The translations under genes and the position numbers were made by a program. Below, in pieces: positions 35,602 through 44,976 of a stretch of 64,000 nucleotides of DNA. The DNA is from Sporomusa silvacetica DSM 10669. Its GTDB lineage: Bacteria > Bacillota > Negativicutes > Sporomusales > Sporomusaceae. The stretch spans positions 59,207-123,206 of the forward strand of contig NZ_LSLK01000071.1 in assembly GCF_002257705.1 (NCBI RefSeq). Direction: 5' to 3'. The notes under the pieces were generated by a model. The model was not told where the DNA came from, searched no databases, and worked only from the letters and a program-made list of their open reading frames with translations. Numbering within the stretch: position 1 is the first letter of the stretch; each line of letters begins with the position of its first letter.

Positions 35602-36702
35602 TTAATCCTGCTTTAAATAAGTGCTGCCAATGGCATCTGCCGCTATAATGGCGGCATAAACAGTATCTGCGCTAACCGTAAATGGTTGGTTATGAACGGT
35701 TTCGTCAGGGGCACAAGTTGCTTCGGCTACTTGACGAATTTTAGCAGGTGTCACATTGGCGATGCCAATTTCTTTAAGTGTAATTGGCAGACCAACCGAT
35801 TTGCAGAAGCTTAGTACTTCCTCCATTTCAGCTGTTGTACGATTTTCGAGAACTAATTGAACAAGCGTACCAAAAGAAACCTTTTCACCATGGTAAGCAT
35901 GGTGGGTTTCTTCTAGTACGGTAAAACCATTGTGAACAGCATGTGCTGCTGCCAGGCCGGAGCTTTCAAAGCCAAGACCGCTTAACAGTGTATTGGCCTC
36001 TACTACTTTTTCTACAGCTTCGGTGGCGACGCCTTGTTCTAGTGCTAATTTGGCACGTAAACCATATTCTATTAAAATATCATAACAAAGTTTAGCCAAG
36101 CATAGTGCGGCTGATGTGGATAGCCCACCGGGAAGATTGCCGGCAAAGGCTTTGGCACAGGCATCGGCTTCAAACCAGGTAGCCAGCGCATCGCCCATAC
36201 CTGATACAAACAACCGTGCGGGAGCTTGGGCAATGATGGCAGTATCGACAAGTACTAAATCAGGATTTTTCGGTAACACCAGATAAGAGTCAAAAACTCC
36301 TTCAGGGGTATAAATGACAGATAAAGCACTACAGGGAGCATCGGTAGCTGCTATTGTTGGCACAATGGCAACAGGAATTTTTGCAAAATGAGCGGATGCC
36401 TTGGCGGTATCCAGGGCTTTGCCGCCGCCTACGCCAATAATAATGTCTATATTGTTCTGCTTACTAATAGCAACTATACGGTCAATTTCAGGGCGTGAGC
36501 ATTCACCGCCAAACAACTCAACAACATAGTCTACTTGGTGTTCTTTAAAACTGGCCTCCAGCAGGCTTTTGATTGCGTCAATGCCTCGTTTGCCACCAAG
36601 GACTAAGGCTTTCGTTCCCAGGTTGGCGACATGCTTACCAATGTCATTAAGCGCACCAGCACCTTGCACATAACGGCCTGGAGAAATCATAATTTTATTC
36701 AT
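35602..36702 (-). CDS. gldA: Glycerol dehydrogenase-family NAD-dependent enzyme (GldA-like)
   Basis: A 366-residue member of the glycerol dehydrogenase branch of the type III ADH superfamily; it oxidises glycerol to dihydroxyacetone with NAD+, usually with zinc. GVGGGKALDTAK (nucleotide loop), PTIAATDAPCSALSVIY, GMGDALATWFEA (metal Asp region), HAVHNGF and HAYHGEKVSFG (metal His) are all present. The ATG at 36702 is preferred because AGGAGGG lies seven bases upstream; the longer frame has no ribosome site. Followed by a perfect hairpin and repeat copy D. Confidence 0.88.
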   Translation of the reverse strand: MNKIMISPGRYVQGAGALNDIGKHVANLGTKALVLGGKRGIDAIKSLLEASFKEHQVDYVVELFGGECSRPEIDRIVAISKQNNIDIIIGVGGGKALDTAKASAHFAKIPVAIVPTIAATDAPCSALSVIYTPEGVFDSYLVLPKNPDLVLVDTAIIAQAPARLFVSGMGDALATWFEADACAKAFAGNLPGGLSTSAALCLAKLCYDILIEYGLRAKLALEQGVATEAVEKVVEANTLLSGLGFESSGLAAAHAVHNGFTVLEETHHAYHGEKVSFGTLVQLVLENRTTAEMEEVLSFCKSVGLPITLKEIGIANVTPAKIRQVAEATCAPDETVHNQPFTVSADTVYAAIIAADAIGSTYLKQD

Positions 36703-36813
36703 GTGAACCCTCCTCTGCAACCTATAAAAGGCTATATACTTCTTCTTAAACAATTTCTCATTTTAGAGGGATTACCTGCTTGTAAAATTGCTATAAAAAG
36801 GTATATTTTTGCT

Positions 36814-37719
36814 TTAGTTGAGTTCGTTGCTGTTGCTAAAATCTATCATTCGTGCAATGTCTGCAGGCAAGGGGGCAGCAACAGTCACTGGCTGGTTATT
36901 TCCTAAATGTTCAAAGGTTACCGAAGTGGCATGCAATGCTTGCCTGGATATAAGCGGGGATCGTAATCCGTACATTTTATCGCCAAGGATGGGGTAACCA
37001 AGATGTGCTAAATGTACTCGTATTTGGTGGGTTCGACCAGTATCCAGCGTAAGCTCAAGCAGCGATGTATCCGAAAAACTGCGGATAGTCTGGTAATGGG
37101 TAACCGCTGTCTCGCCTTGCAGGTTGATGGCACGTCGGTTAGGTAAACTTGGGTGTGGGCCGATGGGGGCATCAATGGTTCCGGAAGGCGGTTCAACAAG
37201 GCCTTTGGTTAATGCCCAATAAGTGCGCTTTAGTGTTCTGGTTTTCAATTGCTGTTCTAACAGGGATTGGCTGCGAGCATCTTTGGCGAAGATTATACAG
37301 CCCGATGTTTCTCTGTCCAGACGGTGGACAGCGCGAACCGTGCTTATTACGCCTTGCTCAGCTAAATGATGCGCTAAATGGTTGGCTAAGGTGCCAGTTG
37401 TTGTTTGGCCTGTGGGATGGACAAGCTGGTAGGGTGGTTTATTTAAGACAAGCAAATAAGCATCTTCATAAAGAATTTCAATAGTACCTGGTTCAGGTTG
37501 AACTCCATAAGACGCATCTTCCAAAACTAGGACGCGCAAACTATCATTTACTTTGAGCGGTCTTTGCAGAAAAACAGGTTTGCCATTCAAAAAGATACCT
37601 TTTTGGCGAGTCAGCTTTTGAATTGTTCGCCCAGATTGATGGAGGATCTGTTTCAGATAGTTTTCGACGGTTAGCCCAGCATGTTCAGAAGAAATTTTAT
37701 GGGTCTGAAAAGATTTCAA
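36814..37719 (-). CDS. RluA-family pseudouridine synthase
   Basis: A 301-residue pseudouridine synthase (RluA/RluD type) acting on rRNA or tRNA. An S4-like N-terminal region (LTVENYLKQILHQSGRTIQK) precedes the catalytic domain with HRLDRETSGCIIFAK (catalytic Asp in the RLD motif) and TGRTHQIRVHLAHLGYPILG. Begins at a TTG with GAGGG upstream. Divergent from mutY. The exact target uridine cannot be told from sequence. Confidence 0.9.
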   Translation of the reverse strand: MKSFQTHKISSEHAGLTVENYLKQILHQSGRTIQKLTRQKGIFLNGKPVFLQRPLKVNDSLRVLVLEDASYGVQPEPGTIEILYEDAYLLVLNKPPYQLVHPTGQTTTGTLANHLAHHLAEQGVISTVRAVHRLDRETSGCIIFAKDARSQSLLEQQLKTRTLKRTYWALTKGLVEPPSGTIDAPIGPHPSLPNRRAINLQGETAVTHYQTIRSFSDTSLLELTLDTGRTHQIRVHLAHLGYPILGDKMYGLRSPLISRQALHATSVTFEHLGNNQPVTVAAPLPADIARMIDFSNSNELN

Positions 37720-37882
37720 AAGGCAGCCCTCTTTCCTGATTGGTCTTACTTTATGAATTTAATATAAATGAAAAATACCGATTTGGCAAATTTTGCGCGA
37801 GAAAGAGGCTTTGATTATAGATTATAATAAAGAAGGTTTTAGTTTTCCAATATAACTATTTCTTAAGAGGAAGGAAGAAACT

Positions 37883-38938
37883 ATGACATTAGCGACGCAA
37901 TTGCTGGATTGGTATTACCAAAGTGCCAGGGAATTGCCTTGGCGTGCAGATAAAGATGCTTATAAGATCTGGGTTTCAGAAATTATGCTGCAGCAAACAA
38001 GGGTTGAAGCGGTAAAAAATTATTACACGCGGTGGATAGAACGGTTTCCCACACCAGCGGTTTTGGCGGAGGCCTCAGAGCAAGAGGTGCTCAACTATTG
38101 GCAGGGGCTAGGCTATTATAGCCGGGCACGTAACTTGTTAGCCGGTGTTAGGGAAGTATGTGCAGCCTATGGAGGAAGAGTACCAGACGACCAAGCAGCG
38201 ATCCAGAGTTTACCGGGAGTGGGTGAATATACGGCAGGCGCGATTGCTAGTATTGCTTATAATCGCCCGGCTCCGGCTATCGACGGTAATGTCCTTAGAA
38301 TTTTCAGCCGTCTGTTTTGTTTGACTGGCGACATTACCAAGCAGGCAACCAAACGGGAGGTTAAGCGCCTGGTACTTACACATCTGCCTACTCAATATCC
38401 CGGCGACTTTAATCAGGCGTTAATGGATTTAGGAGCCTTAGTGTGTATTCCCCGGAGGCCACGGTGTGAAAACTGCCCGTTGACCAATCTGTGCGAAGCT
38501 TTTATGCGGGAAGTCCAAGATACGCTGCCGGTACGGTCGCCTAAAAAGGTTCCGCAACTGATCAGGCTGGCGGCCGGGTTAGTAGTGAAGGATGGCAGCT
38601 ATTTGGTACATCAGCGACCAACAACTGGAATGTTGGCCAGGATGTGGGAGTTTCCTACCGTGGAACTAGCTGATGGTGAAGGCGCTGTTGAACGTTTGCA
38701 GGCTGGGTTATTACAGGAGTTCAGGCAGGATGTGCATGTTGGAAAAAGCGTATTTCATTATATTCATACTTTTAGTCATCGTAAATGGGATATTTCCTTT
38801 TATCAGTGTGAGTGGCTAGCCGGTGATAAGTTGCCAACGACAGCTTGCTGGCTAAGTTCATCAGAATTAACGAGTATGCCTTGGGCAGGGCCGCACCATA
38901 AGGTTGCTCTGGCCTGCCAAAATACTCCCAATCTATGA
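37883..38938 (+). CDS. mutY: A/G-specific adenine DNA glycosylase (MutY)
   Basis: A 351-residue base-excision enzyme that removes adenine opposite 8-oxoguanine. Catalytic Glu in VSEIMLQQTRVEAV (~31-44), HhH LPGVGEYTAGAI with the catalytic Asp in PAIDGNVLRIFSR, and the 4Fe-4S ligands CIPRRPRCENCPLTNLC (spacing C-x7-C-x2-C-x5-C in this reading, ~191-207), followed by a C-terminal NUDIX-like 8-oxoG recognition domain. AGGAAGGA precedes the ATG. Its stop codon lies in the loop of the terminator. Confidence 0.94.
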   Translation: MTLATQLLDWYYQSARELPWRADKDAYKIWVSEIMLQQTRVEAVKNYYTRWIERFPTPAVLAEASEQEVLNYWQGLGYYSRARNLLAGVREVCAAYGGRVPDDQAAIQSLPGVGEYTAGAIASIAYNRPAPAIDGNVLRIFSRLFCLTGDITKQATKREVKRLVLTHLPTQYPGDFNQALMDLGALVCIPRRPRCENCPLTNLCEAFMREVQDTLPVRSPKKVPQLIRLAAGLVVKDGSYLVHQRPTTGMLARMWEFPTVELADGEGAVERLQAGLLQEFRQDVHVGKSVFHYIHTFSHRKWDISFYQCEWLAGDKLPTTACWLSSSELTSMPWAGPHHKVALACQNTPNL

Positions 38939-38955
38939 GATTGGGAGTATTTTGT
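38921..38955 (+). terminator. Terminator overlapping the mutY stop codon
   Basis: 14-bp stem AATACTCCCAATCT/AGATTGGGAGTATT with a 3-nt loop holding part of the stop codon, then TTTG. Also serves as a barrier to the converging lctP transcript. Confidence 0.85.
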
Positions 38956-38994
38956 AGAGGAAGTAGGTTGCCCCCAAAATGGTGAAGTTATTCG

Positions 38995-40650
38995 CTATGG
39001 CAACATCCAATGTAATACAGTTGACTGGAGATAAGTTAGAATGCCTATGAGAATAATCATGGCAATACTACTGGGTAGCGCGAAACGAAAGATGGTTGAT
39101 TCTTGTCCTACCAAGCCAGTGGCAGCAGTAGCAACCGAAATACTTTGCGGAGAAATCATCTTACCGCAAACACCGCCAGACGAGTTGGAAGCTACAGTAA
39201 GGTTAGGGTCAATACCAATCTGCTGGGCTGCTGTCTTCTGCATTGAGCCGAATAAAGCATTGGCCGAAGTGTCTGAACCGGTAAGAAGCACTCCCAGCCA
39301 GCCAAGAAATGGTGCAAAGAATGGGTAAGCCGAGCCGGTGGCAGTAAATGCTAGTCCTAATGTTGAACTCATGCCGGAGTAGTTCATAATATAGGCTAAA
39401 CCAAGAATCATGGCAATGGTGAAAATTGGGTAAATGAGCATTTTAATTGTTTTGAAGAAACATGCGGTTGCGCGTCCAGGGCCATAGTTAGGGATGATAA
39501 ACAGCGACAAGATACCAGAAAGGAAGATAGCAGTTCCAGCGGCAGACAGGAAATTGATGGCATAACTGGCTGCGTACGGAGTATTTTTCGCTACAACTGG
39601 AGCCGCTTTAATAACAAGATTGTGCAAGCCAGGCCAAGCAAAGAATGTCAAACCTAAAGACTTTTCCCAACCTACCAGAATGTTCTTAAAGCCGAAAAAT
39701 TTATCATCAGCCCACATGAAGACCAAGACGGCTAACAAAATGTAAGGACCCCAAGCGCGTAAAACTTCCGTGATCGAGTACTGTAATTGAACTTTTCCGT
39801 CAGCGGAGGGTATTTCGTCGGGGAAATGCCAGACTTTAGAAGGCTTCCATAGCTTGAGGAAAATCAGCAGGCCAATGATAGTGACAGCGGCAGAGGTTAT
39901 ATCTGGCAAGTAGACGCTGATATAGTTTGAAGTGAAAAACTGGGTACCGGCAAAACAGATACCTGCTACCAGGACTGCCGGTAACACTTCCATAGCCCGT
40001 TTCCAGCCGCACATCAACACAACTACCCACAAGGGAACAATAAAAGAGAGGAAAGGTAGTTGTCGACCAATAATTTTGCTCAGGGTCATTGGTTCGATAC
40101 CGGAAACTTGTCCAAGTACGACTACTGGGATACCGATGGCACCAAAGGCAACTGGAGCGGTATTAGCAACAAGACATATACCGGCTGCATATACCGGGTT
40201 AAAGCCGAGACCCACTAACATGGCAGCCGTGATGGCCACCGGAGTACCGAAACCGGCTGTACCTTCAATAAACGAGCCGAAAGCAAAGGCAATAAAGAGT
40301 GCTTGCAACCGGCGGTCATCGGTGATTGAAGCAAGGGAATTCTTGATAATTTCAAATTCGCCGGACTCAACCGTCATATTGTAGACCCAGATGGCGGTTA
40401 TAACAATCCATATTATTGGGAAAATACCCACCAAGGCACCATTAAGAGTAGCACTGAGTGCTAGGGCTGCTGGCATTTTAAAGACAAAAATAGCCGTTAA
40501 AATTGCTGAAAGTAGACCAAAAAAAGCGGCATTATGACCTTTTGAACGCTTGATACCTAGCATGTATAGTAAGATGAATAGCGGGATAGCGGCGATAAGT
40601 GCCGAGAGACCGATATTTCCCAAAGGATTATAATCTTGAATCCATGTCAT
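38995..40650 (-). CDS. lctP: L-lactate permease (LctP family)
   Basis: A 551-residue, ~12-13 helix inner-membrane lactate/glycolate transporter. The start MTWIQDYNPLGNIGLSALIA is typical of LctP; the ATG at 40650 is nine bases after AGAGGGG, whereas the ATG two codons earlier is too close. FGSFIEGTAGFGTPVAITAA and the C-terminal SNSSGGVCGKMISPQSISVA match the family. Downstream of a truncated gene and near the FAD/Fe-S dehydrogenase at 42.3-44.9 kb, fitting lactate or glycolate uptake for oxidation to pyruvate or glyoxylate. Confidence 0.93.
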   Translation of the reverse strand: MTWIQDYNPLGNIGLSALIAAIPLFILLYMLGIKRSKGHNAAFFGLLSAILTAIFVFKMPAALALSATLNGALVGIFPIIWIVITAIWVYNMTVESGEFEIIKNSLASITDDRRLQALFIAFAFGSFIEGTAGFGTPVAITAAMLVGLGFNPVYAAGICLVANTAPVAFGAIGIPVVVLGQVSGIEPMTLSKIIGRQLPFLSFIVPLWVVVLMCGWKRAMEVLPAVLVAGICFAGTQFFTSNYISVYLPDITSAAVTIIGLLIFLKLWKPSKVWHFPDEIPSADGKVQLQYSITEVLRAWGPYILLAVLVFMWADDKFFGFKNILVGWEKSLGLTFFAWPGLHNLVIKAAPVVAKNTPYAASYAINFLSAAGTAIFLSGILSLFIIPNYGPGRATACFFKTIKMLIYPIFTIAMILGLAYIMNYSGMSSTLGLAFTATGSAYPFFAPFLGWLGVLLTGSDTSANALFGSMQKTAAQQIGIDPNLTVASNSSGGVCGKMISPQSISVATAATGLVGQESTIFRFALPSSIAMIILIGILTYLQSTVLHWMLP

Positions 40651-40774
40651 GTACATACACCCCTCTAATTATTTTGCGTATTAAAAATAGTGATCCCACC
40701 GTAAATTGTAAACAGATCCCCCTTTCAAGTTATGATTCACCAATCAACTGTTTCCAGATAGTCCTGGAGGCTTG

Positions 40775-40808
40775 TAGAGTTTCTCATTCGGCTACGAAAT
40801 GAGAAAAC
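40775..40808 (-). terminator. Hairpin after the truncated Fe-S gene
   Basis: GAGTTTCTCATT pairs with AATGAGAAAACTC (one bulge) over an 8-nt loop. It could attenuate read-through into lctP. Confidence 0.45.
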
Positions 40809-41010
40809 TCATGTACGGAAGGTGTCTGATTAAGTCGCCGGACTGGAATGGTTTTTGGCTAAGCGAAGCAATCCGCAGCAAAGAATGAAAGACTTTGCGG
40901 TTGGAAATAATATTGTCAAAAACAGCTCGAACCGTGAAACCTTTGTAGCATTGGCTTTGGAGCAGCGTTTCCCGTGCTTCAGCTATTGTTTTTAGACACC
41001 CCTTTTTCAT
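40792..41010 (-). pseudogene. Short ORF, probable fragment of a lactate-utilisation Fe-S protein
   Basis: A 72-residue frame with its own ATG and an AGGGGGG ribosome site. The product (VFDNIISNRKVFHSLLRIAS, then SQKPFQSGDLIRHLPYM) resembles an internal segment of the Fe-S subunits of lactate utilisation complexes (LutB-like). There are no cysteine-rich ferredoxin motifs and the frame ends abruptly, so it looks like the stub of a deleted gene ahead of lctP. A real small protein is possible; the family match is from memory and weak. Confidence 0.35.
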
Positions 41011-41137
41011 AATTTGTGCCCCCCTAATTTGATCACAATATATGTCTGCAGAATATTGAGAAATGTTAGACTAATCTTACTAAATTATGCCCGTTATGCA
41101 TGGTCGTTGTAAATCAGGTATACACAGTAAAAATAAC

Positions 41138-41176
41138 GTAAGAAATATCCTATGAATTTTGTAGGATATTTCTTAC
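41138..41176 (+). promoter_or_regulatory. 15-bp perfect inverted repeat in the lctP / response regulator divergent region
   Basis: GTAAGAAATATCCTA and TAGGATATTTCTTAC are perfect complements 9 bases apart. There is no adjacent gene end, so it is more likely an operator for the local response regulator than a terminator. The rest of 41011-41377 is AT-rich promoter-like DNA. Confidence 0.5.
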
Positions 41177-41377
41177 AATTAGAGAAAAATTTCACCAGAG
41201 ACAGTTTATTTTCAGATAGTTTACTATTAATCACAGCATTCTTGCAATTTACCGTTTCAGGATTTACTAATTAAGAAAATTGTGATATTTTAATTAAAGA
41301 TGGTATTTTTTGGTGATGTTACAAAAGTTTGTAACGGCCTGATAACTAACAACAGCTTGCATTGTGAGGAGAAAATT

Positions 41378-42034
41378 ATGGATAAAATTCGTATTGCCAT
41401 TGCCGATGACCATACTGTTTTACGATCCGGTCTTAAGGCAATGCTAAATTATCATCCCCAGTTTGAAGTCGTAGGTGAGGCCGCCAATGGCTTGGAAACT
41501 TTAGAAATGATGGAAAAGTGCCACCCTAATGTACTTATTCTTGATTTAGCAATGCCGGTGATGGGTGGTGTTGAATGTGTCAAGGAAATTCGCCATCGCG
41601 GTATTTTGTGCCGGATATTGATCTTAACTATGTATGATGATGAGGAGTACGTCAAAGAAGTCATGCGGGCAGGAGCAGATGGATATATATTAAAGAGATC
41701 GGCAGACACTGAGCTTATTGAAGGCATTCTCAGGGTTCATTCTGGCAAGAAATTTCTGAATGAAAATCTGTCGGAAAAATTGATGGAAAACCTTCTGCGG
41801 GCTTCGGATGAAGGTCCAGACCATCAAGATCCCTATTTTCTTCTTAGTAGTCGCGAACGGGAAGTTATCCGGTATCTGGCCCGAGGATACACCAATGGTG
41901 AAATTGGTGCAAGGCTTTCACTCAGCCCCAAAACGATTGACACCTACCGCTCGCGCATTATGGATAAGCTAAAGGTACGCCGTAAATCGGAGCTTGTGAA
42001 TTATGCGATAAAGTATAAACTAATTAATACATAA
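41378..42034 (+). CDS. NarL/LuxR-family response regulator
   Basis: A 218-residue response regulator. The receiver domain (1-120) has the acidic pair in IAIADDHTVLRSGL, phospho-Asp in VLILDLAMPVMGG and the Lys in ILKRSAD; the C-terminal LuxR HTH (~150-212) reads LSSREREVIRYLARG and LSPKTIDTYRSRIMDKL. GAGGAG is 6 bases before the ATG at 41378; a longer in-frame start lacks one. The partner is most likely the histidine kinase at 44977-46077, with the dehydrogenase genes between them as targets. Confidence 0.93.
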   Translation: MDKIRIAIADDHTVLRSGLKAMLNYHPQFEVVGEAANGLETLEMMEKCHPNVLILDLAMPVMGGVECVKEIRHRGILCRILILTMYDDEEYVKEVMRAGADGYILKRSADTELIEGILRVHSGKKFLNENLSEKLMENLLRASDEGPDHQDPYFLLSSREREVIRYLARGYTNGEIGARLSLSPKTIDTYRSRIMDKLKVRRKSELVNYAIKYKLINT

Positions 42035-42079
42035 ATGCCATTTTGTGTATGTGTGACAATTTCTTGTGAAATTTTTTGC

Positions 42080-42133
42080 AAACTGTAGGAATTTATCCCT
42101 CAGCATAGTGGGGATATTCCTACAGTTTTTTTA
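42080..42133 (+). terminator. Rho-independent terminator after the response regulator
   Basis: AAACTGTAGGAAT-TATCCC pairs with GGGATA-TTCCTACAGTTT and is followed by a T7 run. Confidence 0.9.
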
Positions 42134-42259
42134 CTGTTTTCGCCTGATTTACAGCAAGGCGGTTTCGAGACAATAATAATAAGCAGATCAGAGTTTTTAG
42201 GAATTTCAATATTTTTCGTAATTTCAGTATTTTCGATCTTTAGAAAAGGGGGAGAAATA

Positions 42260-43642
42260 ATGCAAAATCAACTTATCGTTGCTTTTAAAAAAATTGTTGG
42301 TGACGAACATGTCCTTACAAACAAGGAAGATCTTTTATGCTATTCATATGATGCAACCCCAGGTTATTCACATATGCCGGATGTGGTCATATCTCCAGGT
42401 AACACAGCGGAAGTTTCCAAAGTGTTGGCTTTGGCCAACAAGGAAAAAATTCCAGTTTACCCCCGCGGCTCAGGTACTAATCTGAGCGCTGGTACTGTTC
42501 CCATAAAGGGCGGCATAGTCTTACTTATGACCCGCTTCCGGAACATTATCGAAATTGATGCTGCCAACCTAGTGGCAGTGGCCGAACCTGGAGTAGTGGT
42601 CAGCAATTTGAATAAGGCTGTTGAAGAATTTGGTCTTATTTATCCGCCTGATCCTGGCACTGTGGCCACTGCCACCCTTGGTGGGACAGTATCTGAGAAT
42701 GCCGGAGGGCTGCGTGGTCTCAAGTATGGCGTTTCAAAACACTATGTCATGGGATTGGAAGTTGTTCTTGCCGACGGCAGAGTAATTCATTGCGGTGGTA
42801 AAAATGTTAAAGACGTAGCTGGTTATGATCTGACGAAATTGTTTACCGGTGCCGAGGGGACATTGGGGATTATTACTAAAATTATTGTCAAACTTGTTCC
42901 GGCTCCTGAGGCTAAAAAGGCAATGATGGCGATTTTCTCTAAGCTAGATAATGCCGGCAACGCCATATCAGCGATTATTGCTAGCAAGGTAATCCCGGCC
43001 ACACTGGAAATTATGGATAACGCCACTATTCGCACAGTAGAAGACTACGCCCATGTTGGTCTTCCTGTTAAGGCAGAAGCCGTACTTCTTATTGAAGTCG
43101 ATGGAATTGCCGAAGTAGTGGAAAAGGAAGCTGCAAAAGTTATTGAAGTACTAAAAGCCAACAAAGCCGATGATATTCAGGTTGCCAAGGATGCTGCCCA
43201 ACGTGACAGAATTTGGGCTGCCCGTCGTGCCGCTTTGCCAGCGCTGGCAAAATTGCGGCCAACCACTTTCGTCGAGGATGCTACTGTCCCACGCAGCAAA
43301 GTGCCTGATATGATTCGGGCGGTAAACAACGCTGCTGCTAAGCATAAGGTAACCATTGGCACCTTCGGTCATGCCGGAGATGGTAATATGCACCCGACAA
43401 TTGTCTGTGACTTGCGAAACCAAGAAGAAATGATACGTGTTCACAAGGCCATGGACGATATTTTTGCTGCTGCGATTGCTCTTGGTGGCACATTAAGCGG
43501 TGAACATGGAATCGGTCTTGGTAAGCTTCCATACATGAAAGACCAGTTTGGTGCTGATGGTATGAATGTGATGCGAACCATCAAAAAGGCACTTGATCCC
43601 AACTGTATCCTTAATTCTGGAAAACTTGTCGGGGAGTGTTAG
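42260..43642 (+). CDS. glcD: FAD-linked lactate/glycolate dehydrogenase subunit (GlcD-like)
   Basis: A 460-residue flavoprotein of the GlcD/D-lactate dehydrogenase family that oxidises 2-hydroxy acids to 2-keto acids. The PCMH-type FAD domain holds PRGSGTNLSAGTVPIKGGIV, PPDPGTVATATLGGTVSENA and GGKNVKDVAGYDLTKL; the C-terminal cap ends with FGHAGDGNMHPTI and SGEHGIGLGKLPYM, with conserved His and Glu residues. AAGGGGGAG precedes the ATG. It lies directly before the Fe-S subunit gene. Substrate (D-lactate versus glycolate) cannot be decided here, though the lactate permease favours lactate. Confidence 0.9.
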   Translation: MQNQLIVAFKKIVGDEHVLTNKEDLLCYSYDATPGYSHMPDVVISPGNTAEVSKVLALANKEKIPVYPRGSGTNLSAGTVPIKGGIVLLMTRFRNIIEIDAANLVAVAEPGVVVSNLNKAVEEFGLIYPPDPGTVATATLGGTVSENAGGLRGLKYGVSKHYVMGLEVVLADGRVIHCGGKNVKDVAGYDLTKLFTGAEGTLGIITKIIVKLVPAPEAKKAMMAIFSKLDNAGNAISAIIASKVIPATLEIMDNATIRTVEDYAHVGLPVKAEAVLLIEVDGIAEVVEKEAAKVIEVLKANKADDIQVAKDAAQRDRIWAARRAALPALAKLRPTTFVEDATVPRSKVPDMIRAVNNAAAKHKVTIGTFGHAGDGNMHPTIVCDLRNQEEMIRVHKAMDDIFAAAIALGGTLSGEHGIGLGKLPYMKDQFGADGMNVMRTIKKALDPNCILNSGKLVGEC

Positions 43643-43644
43643 AG

Positions 43645-44937
43645 ATGATTGAGGATAAAGAATTGCTGGCGGATATTCAAGATGCTATTGCCAATTGCAT
43701 GAAGTGCGGCAACTGCATGGAAGTGTGTCCCGTCTATAAGGAGCTCAACCTTGAGTCACAAGTAGCCCGGGGAAAACTGGCCCTTATAGAGGCGGTCTTA
43801 ACAGGAAAGGTTGATATTTCAGCTGGTTTTGATAAACGCATGGCAATGTGTTTGTCTTGTAAGGCCTGTGCAGATAAGTGTCCCTGTGGTGTCAAAGCTG
43901 ACGAATTAATCCTGCGTGGCCGTCAGGCTGCTGTAAAAGCACGCGGTCTGCACCCGATCAAAAAAAATATATTCAAGTTATTATCTAACCGAAAACTATT
44001 TGACTTCACTTTGCGTATGGCAGGGTTATTCGGTCCATTACAGATGAAAAAATTACCTAGGCGGATGGCTGTTATAGCTCGTTTTCCAGTACCTGGACTT
44101 GACCGGAAGCGTGTCTTAGCTCCCTTTGCTGCTACGCCGCTTCTGGGGCAGTTTCCCACAACGGTAAAAGTATCTAATCCCAAAATGAAGGTGGCTTTTT
44201 TTGCCGGTTGTACCATAAATTATGTCTATACCGATATTGGACAATCTGTCATTAATGTTCTCACAGCTAATGATGTGGAGGTTATATTGCCTGCATTGCA
44301 GCACTGTTGCGGAACACCGGTTTACATGGCAGGCGATGTGGAAATGGCGAGAGCCTTTGCCAAGCATAACATTGAGACTTTCGCGCAAACCGGCGCGGAC
44401 TATATCGTAGCTGCCTGTGGTTCGTGCGCCGAAGCGTTCAAGCTCGAATATCCTGAAATGTTTCATGACGATCCGGCCTTGTATGAACAAGCCAAAAAAT
44501 TAGCGGCTACAGCCTATGAGATCAGTGAATTCCTTACTGATGTACTTCATTTTCGTACAGACAACCTAGGAACTGTCAACTCCACCGTAACTGTGCATGA
44601 TCCCTGCCATATGGCAAGAGGCCTAAAGGTTACCAGGCAGCCACGGGAAATCCTCAAGGCCATCCCCGGCCTAAAACTCGTGGAAATGAAAGAACCGACC
44701 CGTTGTTGTGGGGCCGGTGGTTCGTTCAGTCTGGCAAATTATGAAATTTCCCGAAAAATTAATGACCGAAAAATTGCTGATATTAGGACCACTAATGCTG
44801 ATACCGTTGCCACCAGCTGCGGTTCTTGCCGGATGCACATTACCGATGGCCTGGTACAAAACAGCATGCAACAGGAGTGTTTCCATGTCGTACAATTGCT
44901 GGATAAAGCCTATCAAGCTGGTACTAACAAAAAATAA
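43645..44937 (+). CDS. glcF: Fe-S subunit of lactate/glycolate dehydrogenase (GlcF-like)
   Basis: A 430-residue electron-transfer subunit: two 4Fe-4S motifs (CMKCGNCMEVCPVY at ~19-32, CLSCKACADKCPCGV at ~73-87) followed by two CCG domains (PALQHCCGTP, and RCCGAGGSF) that bind a further cluster, as in HdrB, GlcF and LutA. It takes electrons from GlcD to quinone or another carrier. The ATG at 43645 follows the glcD stop by 2 bases with GGGGAG upstream; an overlapping GTG start is less likely. Together with glcD it forms one operon. Confidence 0.9.
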   Translation: MIEDKELLADIQDAIANCMKCGNCMEVCPVYKELNLESQVARGKLALIEAVLTGKVDISAGFDKRMAMCLSCKACADKCPCGVKADELILRGRQAAVKARGLHPIKKNIFKLLSNRKLFDFTLRMAGLFGPLQMKKLPRRMAVIARFPVPGLDRKRVLAPFAATPLLGQFPTTVKVSNPKMKVAFFAGCTINYVYTDIGQSVINVLTANDVEVILPALQHCCGTPVYMAGDVEMARAFAKHNIETFAQTGADYIVAACGSCAEAFKLEYPEMFHDDPALYEQAKKLAATAYEISEFLTDVLHFRTDNLGTVNSTVTVHDPCHMARGLKVTRQPREILKAIPGLKLVEMKEPTRCCGAGGSFSLANYEISRKINDRKIADIRTTNADTVATSCGSCRMHITDGLVQNSMQQECFHVVQLLDKAYQAGTNKK

Positions 44938-44976
44938 GAGGAATCCCGAAGCGTAGCTGCTAACTAATGTAAAGTG

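Noticed and set aside
37765..37790. Sigma-54 promoter before mutY (TTGGCAAATTTTGCGC)
   Set aside because: GG and GC are eight bases apart, not ten, and a housekeeping repair gene is not expected to use sigma-54.
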